Origin: SZAS-7 sp964514655
GTDB lineage: Bacteria > Chlamydiota > Chlamydiia > Chlamydiales > FEN-1388
Length of the DNA: 43,992 nt
Reading direction: 5' to 3'
Assembly (NCBI GenBank): GCA_964514655.1
Contig: CAZEQY010000018.1
Location: forward strand, 1 to 43,992
Shown piece after piece: positions 41,068 to 43,992 of this stretch (positions are counted from its first letter, which is position 1; each line of letters starts with the position of its first letter). The notes beneath the pieces are model-generated. The model ran no database searches. It had not been told where the DNA came from and saw only the letters and a program-made list of their open reading frames with translations. A program made the position numbers and the translations under genes.

Positions 41068-41844
41068 ATGGGTTTCGAGTTACAATCAGCAGGACACGGA
41101 AAAAATACGAATGTTGAGTGCAAGTTTATTACGTTTGAAGATAAACCTGGACACAATGTGAAGCTTCGTGGATACAGTGAAGCTGACTGGAAAAAGATCA
41201 GTATTTGGGATAGGATCGGAGCAAGACTTTCACGCAACTGTTTCGATGTGAAAGTAACAAAAGATGGAAAGGAAGAAAAGTTTGTTATCGTAAAGGATAA
41301 ATTTTTTAAGCACAGCTTTTCAGGCGAAAAAACTTTGCCATCCAGCAGTCAGGTGTGCCAAATGTTGACAACTGCAAGTAAGGGAAAAATCAGAGAAGAC
41401 CATACTTTGGAACGTCAAGATCAACAACAAGGGGAAGCAGCGAAGCCTCCAGTAGGCGGACAAAAGCCTGATGGAAGTCGTGTGGTTGAAGACATGCCAG
41501 CACCGGATGCAGCTCTACCACGTCCTTTGACAAAAGTAGGTGCACTTGGTCCTAAAGAAGAACCTTCAAAGGTTCTAAATGGTAATACTGCAGCAGATCG
41601 TATGAACGATCTACAAACGCATCATAAACAAAGACTCAATAGCGCATTAACTTCACAAGTTGTGACAAAGGAATTCATTAAGAATCTTCTGCTTGAACTT
41701 GCTTATGGCGATTTAGAGTCAGATTGGGCGAATAATACTGCAATGAAGTCAGGCATTGCGGAACTGAAGAAAGGCCTTTCTGCAGAGCAGCAGGCTGTTA
41801 TTGATCAATTGGTTGCGCGACATAAAGAAGCGCCAGCAAAATAA
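41068..41844 (+). CDS. Unrecognised, partly disordered protein at the tarp-equivalent position
   Basis: I do not recognise this 258-residue protein. Residues 1-110 form a compact charged domain (VKLRGYSEADWKKISIWDRIG, KVTKDGKEEKFVIVKDKFF). Residues 110-180 are polar and Gly/Pro/Gln rich and probably disordered. Residues 180-258 are helical (NGNTAADRMNDLQTHHKQRL, LKKGLSAEQQAVIDQLV). There is no signal peptide. In C. trachomatis, as I recall, the actin-nucleating effector Tarp (CT456) lies on this side of yebC, so the position is that of a known effector, though no sequence similarity to Tarp is visible. It has its own promoter, strong RBS and terminator. Confidence 0.65.
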   Translation: MGFELQSAGHGKNTNVECKFITFEDKPGHNVKLRGYSEADWKKISIWDRIGARLSRNCFDVKVTKDGKEEKFVIVKDKFFKHSFSGEKTLPSSSQVCQMLTTASKGKIREDHTLERQDQQQGEAAKPPVGGQKPDGSRVVEDMPAPDAALPRPLTKVGALGPKEEPSKVLNGNTAADRMNDLQTHHKQRLNSALTSQVVTKEFIKNLLLELAYGDLESDWANNTAMKSGIAELKKGLSAEQQAVIDQLVARHKEAPAK

Positions 41845-41868
41845 ATCAGCCTGTGCCTAAAACAAATA

Positions 41869-41912
41869 AAGCCTGTTTGCGAGGAATACTCGCAGGCAGG
41901 CTTTTTGTTTTT
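41869..41912 (+). terminator. Rho-independent terminator
   Basis: AGCCTGTTTGCGAG and CTCGCAGGCAGGCT pair around GAATA and are followed by TTTTTGTTTTT. It ends the transcript of the 41068 gene. Confidence 0.9.
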
Positions 41913-41976
41913 ATATAATAAATTATTGAAAATTAAGGGGGGAGGGGGTACTTTTAGGGTAGAAGAGGTGAAAGAT

Positions 41977-42753
41977 ATGACTACAGGGACAGGCTTTGGG
42001 GGTTTTACCTATAATCGGATATTTGACAATGTGGAGCAGAGGCTTGGGGGTACGGGATCGGAGCATAGGGATGATGCGGGCAATGTCGTGGGCACTGAAT
42101 ATGGCTGTCGCTACTATAGGGTGGCTGAGCTTGACAAGGCAAAGGGGTTTATGGGGTTTTTGGGGGCTTTGATTAAGACCTTTGGCACAAAGGTTATCAT
42201 CAATGGCGAGACCTGCATTATTGGCAAAGTGAGTTTTAGTGAATTTAAAAGGCGCGTCAAGCTTGCTGAAGATGCTGATTTTTATGCTGTCACAAGCCAA
42301 ATTGCCAAGCAGGTGGGGGAAGGAGTTATTCCATCAGTTCAGGCAATTAGGCCGCCATCACCAAGTGAGCTTAAGCAAAGTGCAAGACGGCTTGATGAGG
42401 CGCTGCAGGCATTTGCAGAATCAGAACAGGAGCCCAAGCTTCATGATGGCTTGCTAAAGATTGCAGAACATCCAACAGAAAAAAATATAGCGACTCTTGA
42501 TAAGGATGTGCATACTCTTGTGGCAGGTACGCCCGGGGCATTGCAAAGGGTGCGTACACACTTAGAAGCCTTGCGCGGCAGCCCGATAGATTGGGACGGC
42601 ACAATCGGGCGCATGCAAAGAGGCTGCAACGAAGCTCTGCAAAACGCAAGCGATAAAATAAAATTCGCAAAAGACTTAAAAGCTGCCTCCCAAGGCCGCC
42701 TCAAGCTTAACGAATGGCAAACAGAAGTTGTACAGGTGCGAAATAACGGGTAG
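41977..42753 (+). CDS. Unrecognised protein upstream of the class 3 lipase
   Basis: The frame opens upstream at TTG 41905, but the ATG at 41977 has AGAGGTGA just before it, so the protein is taken as 258 residues. The N-terminal domain (about 1-100) is glycine-rich with TGFGGFTYNRIF and TKVIINGETCIIGKVSFSEF; the rest is helical. Its overall layout (compact N-terminal domain with a KVI-NG-IIGKV strand pair, then a helical tail) and its length are similar to the 41068 protein, which could be a distant paralogue, but the identity is too weak to assert. The lipase gene starts five bases after its stop. Confidence 0.6.
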   Translation: MTTGTGFGGFTYNRIFDNVEQRLGGTGSEHRDDAGNVVGTEYGCRYYRVAELDKAKGFMGFLGALIKTFGTKVIINGETCIIGKVSFSEFKRRVKLAEDADFYAVTSQIAKQVGEGVIPSVQAIRPPSPSELKQSARRLDEALQAFAESEQEPKLHDGLLKIAEHPTEKNIATLDKDVHTLVAGTPGALQRVRTHLEALRGSPIDWDGTIGRMQRGCNEALQNASDKIKFAKDLKAASQGRLKLNEWQTEVVQVRNNG

Positions 42754-42757
42754 TGGG

Positions 42758-43615
42758 ATGAGTCAAGGTGTAGATTTTACAGGCGATAGAAGGCAGGAGT
42801 TTAGTCTCTATAGAACTTGTTCAAAGTTTGCCTACTCTGAAGATCCTAAGCTTAATGAAGAATTACCCGATACTGATTATAAAGTAAGTCAGGTTATTAC
42901 AAACGAAAGGGGCTTGCAGATTCTTGTACTGGAGTCTAGCGATCAGCAAAAGCCTGTTATTTTTTGTTGTCGCGGAACAAAGCTTCATCGCTGGCAAAAT
43001 ATTATCGATAACCTATCAAAAAGCATCGGAAGCTACTCATTTAAAGAATCAAAAAGTGATATAGAAGCTGCCCTTAAGACTATGGAAAAGAGGGGGCGCA
43101 AGGTTGTTATAACCGGGCATAGTCTTGGTGGTGCTGTAGCTCAGCAGATTGTTGCGCACTTTCCAAAATACATAGAAGCTGCCTATACCTTTAATGCTCC
43201 AGGCGTTGGCAAGCGCGTGGCAAACTTGTTTGAACAAAATAAAGCCGCTCTATCCGTTAACCCAAAAATCTATCATGTGCGGCATACGAGCGATTTTGTT
43301 TTTCATGCAGGTGGCGCTCACCTGCAGGCTACAGAAGAGATAAAGCTGTGGCATGATAAAAAGATGAGCCTCAAGAAGTCACACTCTCTGCCCATCGACT
43401 TGGAGGAGCGTATGTACAGTAAAACAAGTGGTGGCGTTCGATTTTCACACAGGGTCTTTAAGGGTATTGTGGAGCCCTTGCGGCGCGGCGTTCTTGCAAG
43501 AAGTACCCGGGCAATCCTAAAAAATAAAGAAAGAGCCAAAATCGATCCTCTTTCCAAACGAATTTCAAGGCTTGCAAAAGCCATCTTCAAAAACTACATC
43601 TTAATTTTGCAGTAG
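42758..43615 (+). CDS. Class 3 lipase (alpha/beta hydrolase), candidate effector
   Basis: The 285-residue protein is a class 3 lipase-like alpha/beta hydrolase. VIFCCRGTKLHRW is the oxyanion block, VVITGHSLGGAVAQQ holds the nucleophile (Ser112), and HTSDFVFHAGG contains the likely acid Asp. The histidine is probably HRVFKG or a later one. There is no signal peptide, so delivery to the host or action in the cytosol is open; lipases of this type are common effectors of intracellular bacteria. The frame opens at TTG 42728, but ATG 42758 is preferred, as the upstream gene ends at 42753. The last 45 residues are basic and helical. Confidence 0.85.
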   Translation: MSQGVDFTGDRRQEFSLYRTCSKFAYSEDPKLNEELPDTDYKVSQVITNERGLQILVLESSDQQKPVIFCCRGTKLHRWQNIIDNLSKSIGSYSFKESKSDIEAALKTMEKRGRKVVITGHSLGGAVAQQIVAHFPKYIEAAYTFNAPGVGKRVANLFEQNKAALSVNPKIYHVRHTSDFVFHAGGAHLQATEEIKLWHDKKMSLKKSHSLPIDLEERMYSKTSGGVRFSHRVFKGIVEPLRRGVLARSTRAILKNKERAKIDPLSKRISRLAKAIFKNYILILQ

Positions 43616-43627
43616 ATTTTCGGCCAG

Positions 43628-43682
43628 AAGGGCTGTTATAAGCCTATGGCGTTGCCATAGGATGTTATAACGCAGGGCTTCA
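43628..43682. repeat. Dispersed imperfect hairpin after the lipase gene
   Basis: AAGGGCTGTTATAAGCCTAT and the inverse GCCATAGGATGTTATAACGC, then AGGGCTT, pair around GTT. The motif GAAGCCCTGCGTTATA also occurs at 35225-35240, and a variant of the left arm (GGGCTGGGTTATAAAAGCCT) at 34959-34978, so it belongs to the same repeat family as the composite palindrome. Confidence 0.7.
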
Positions 43683-43760
43683 GGTTGAAAAAAATTGAGA
43701 CAAAGAGCCTTTAGCATAACTAGAGCGATACGTTTGCGAGTGAGGCCGAAGGCCTCTTTG

Positions 43761-43793
43761 GAGTGCGGCAATTTTTTGCCGCTCTTAATTTTC
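43761..43793. repeat. 33-bp palindromic repeat, left member of an inverted pair
   Basis: This copy is the exact reverse complement of 43918-43950 (33 bases). Each contains its own hairpin GCGGCAA / TTGCCGC. The 124 bases between show no gene; a small hairpin GAGGCCGAAGGCCTC lies at 43742-43756, left of the pair. Confidence 0.9.
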
Positions 43794-43917
43794 AACCACA
43801 TAGTGTATCCTCGATGGACTCCAAAGTTTATAATGGACCTTAACGCTGAGAACCCTCGCCTAAAGTGGTTCAGGCCTTTTTAGGCTTTGGAGAGTATTTA
43901 GGTTAGGTTTCGTGTTC

Positions 43918-43950
43918 GAAAATTAAGAGCGGCAAAAAATTGCCGCACTC
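43918..43950. repeat. 33-bp palindromic repeat, right member (copy B of the 5-56 family)
   Basis: Exact reverse complement of 43761-43793. With its upstream flank it matches positions 5-55 (GGTTAG ... GTG-TCGAA-ATTAA-hairpin-CACTC). The sequence after CACTC differs completely from copy A and starts an apparent group II intron. Confidence 0.9.
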
Positions 43951-43992
43951 GTGTGACCGGTATGTCGCAAAACTAGAGGGTGCAAGTCCCTT
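43951..43992 (+). mobile_element. Probable 5' end of a group II intron, cut by the window edge
   Basis: GTGTGACCGG fits the GUGYG 5' end of bacterial group II introns, and GCAAAACTAGAGGGTGCAAG with following TCCC fits the start of intron domain I. It begins immediately after the terminator-like hairpin of the 43918-43950 repeat, the preferred target of class C introns. Copy A of the repeat (5-56) has no such sequence at the same point. Only 42 bases are in the window, so the class and the encoded protein cannot be judged. Confidence 0.55.

Overview
The window looks like the chromosome of a chlamydia-related bacterium (phylum Chlamydiota, an environmental or amoeba-associated lineage rather than the genus Chlamydia). 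Marker genes supporting this are a stand-alone SWIB-domain protein, an SycD/LcrH-type type III secretion chaperone, a SET-domain protein of the kind known as chlamydial NUE, and two gene blocks that I recall as conserved in Chlamydia trachomatis: uppS-cdsA-cmk-plsC (CT450-CT453), and yebC-GNAT-prfB ... SWIB-metallophosphoesterase-truA-HAD phosphatase (CT457-CT464). The order comparisons are from memory; the gene identities are read from the sequence.

Layout. 1-6290 (+): an OppA-like protein with a long unrecognised N-terminal half, directly followed by a MATE transporter, then an exported GMC oxidoreductase. 6289-7077 (-): a short-chain dehydrogenase. 7223-11451 (+): four close-packed genes (UgpB-like solute-binding protein without signal peptide, ankyrin protein, histidine phosphatase, GNAT-like protein). 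11463-12464 (-): a DUF4258-type toxin plus HTH antitoxin pair broken by a 154-bp palindromic MITE-like insertion. 12678-18661 (-): a kinase-like candidate effector, gnd, tRNA-Arg, and plsC, cmk, cdsA, uppS, followed by lepA (18886-20697), which has hexamer-based palindromes on both sides. 20928-25747 (+): T3SS chaperone and a Pro/Ala-tailed membrane protein, a two-TM protein, the SET protein and an NlpC/P60 protein whose catalytic Cys is Ala. 25995-27356 (-): an exported OB-fold protein and an M15-like lipoprotein. 27414-32373: HAD phosphatase, TPR protein, a decayed higBA locus, truA, metallophosphoesterase and SWIB. 32579-34822 (+): a long UDP-sugar pyrophosphorylase resembling plant plastid UGP3. 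34844-35336: a giant composite palindrome. 35421-37462 (-): a small membrane protein and a Ser/Thr kinase-like protein. 37613-40906 (+): prfB with its programmed frameshift, GNAT, SprT-like metalloprotease and yebC. 41068-43615 (+): two unknown proteins and a class 3 lipase, likely effectors. 43616-43992: palindromic repeats and, at the very edge, the apparent 5' end of a group II intron.

How the genes work together. The housekeeping genes cover phospholipid precursors (plsC, cdsA), undecaprenyl phosphate (uppS), nucleotides (cmk), the pentose phosphate pathway (gnd) and translation (lepA, prfB, truA, three tRNAs). Around them sit accessory genes with a host-interaction flavour (SET, kinases, ankyrin, lipase, T3SS chaperone). 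A notable feature is a set of intergenic inverted repeats whose arms are themselves built of short tandem units (6, about 8 and about 9-10 bp). No CRISPR array, rRNA or intact transposase was seen.
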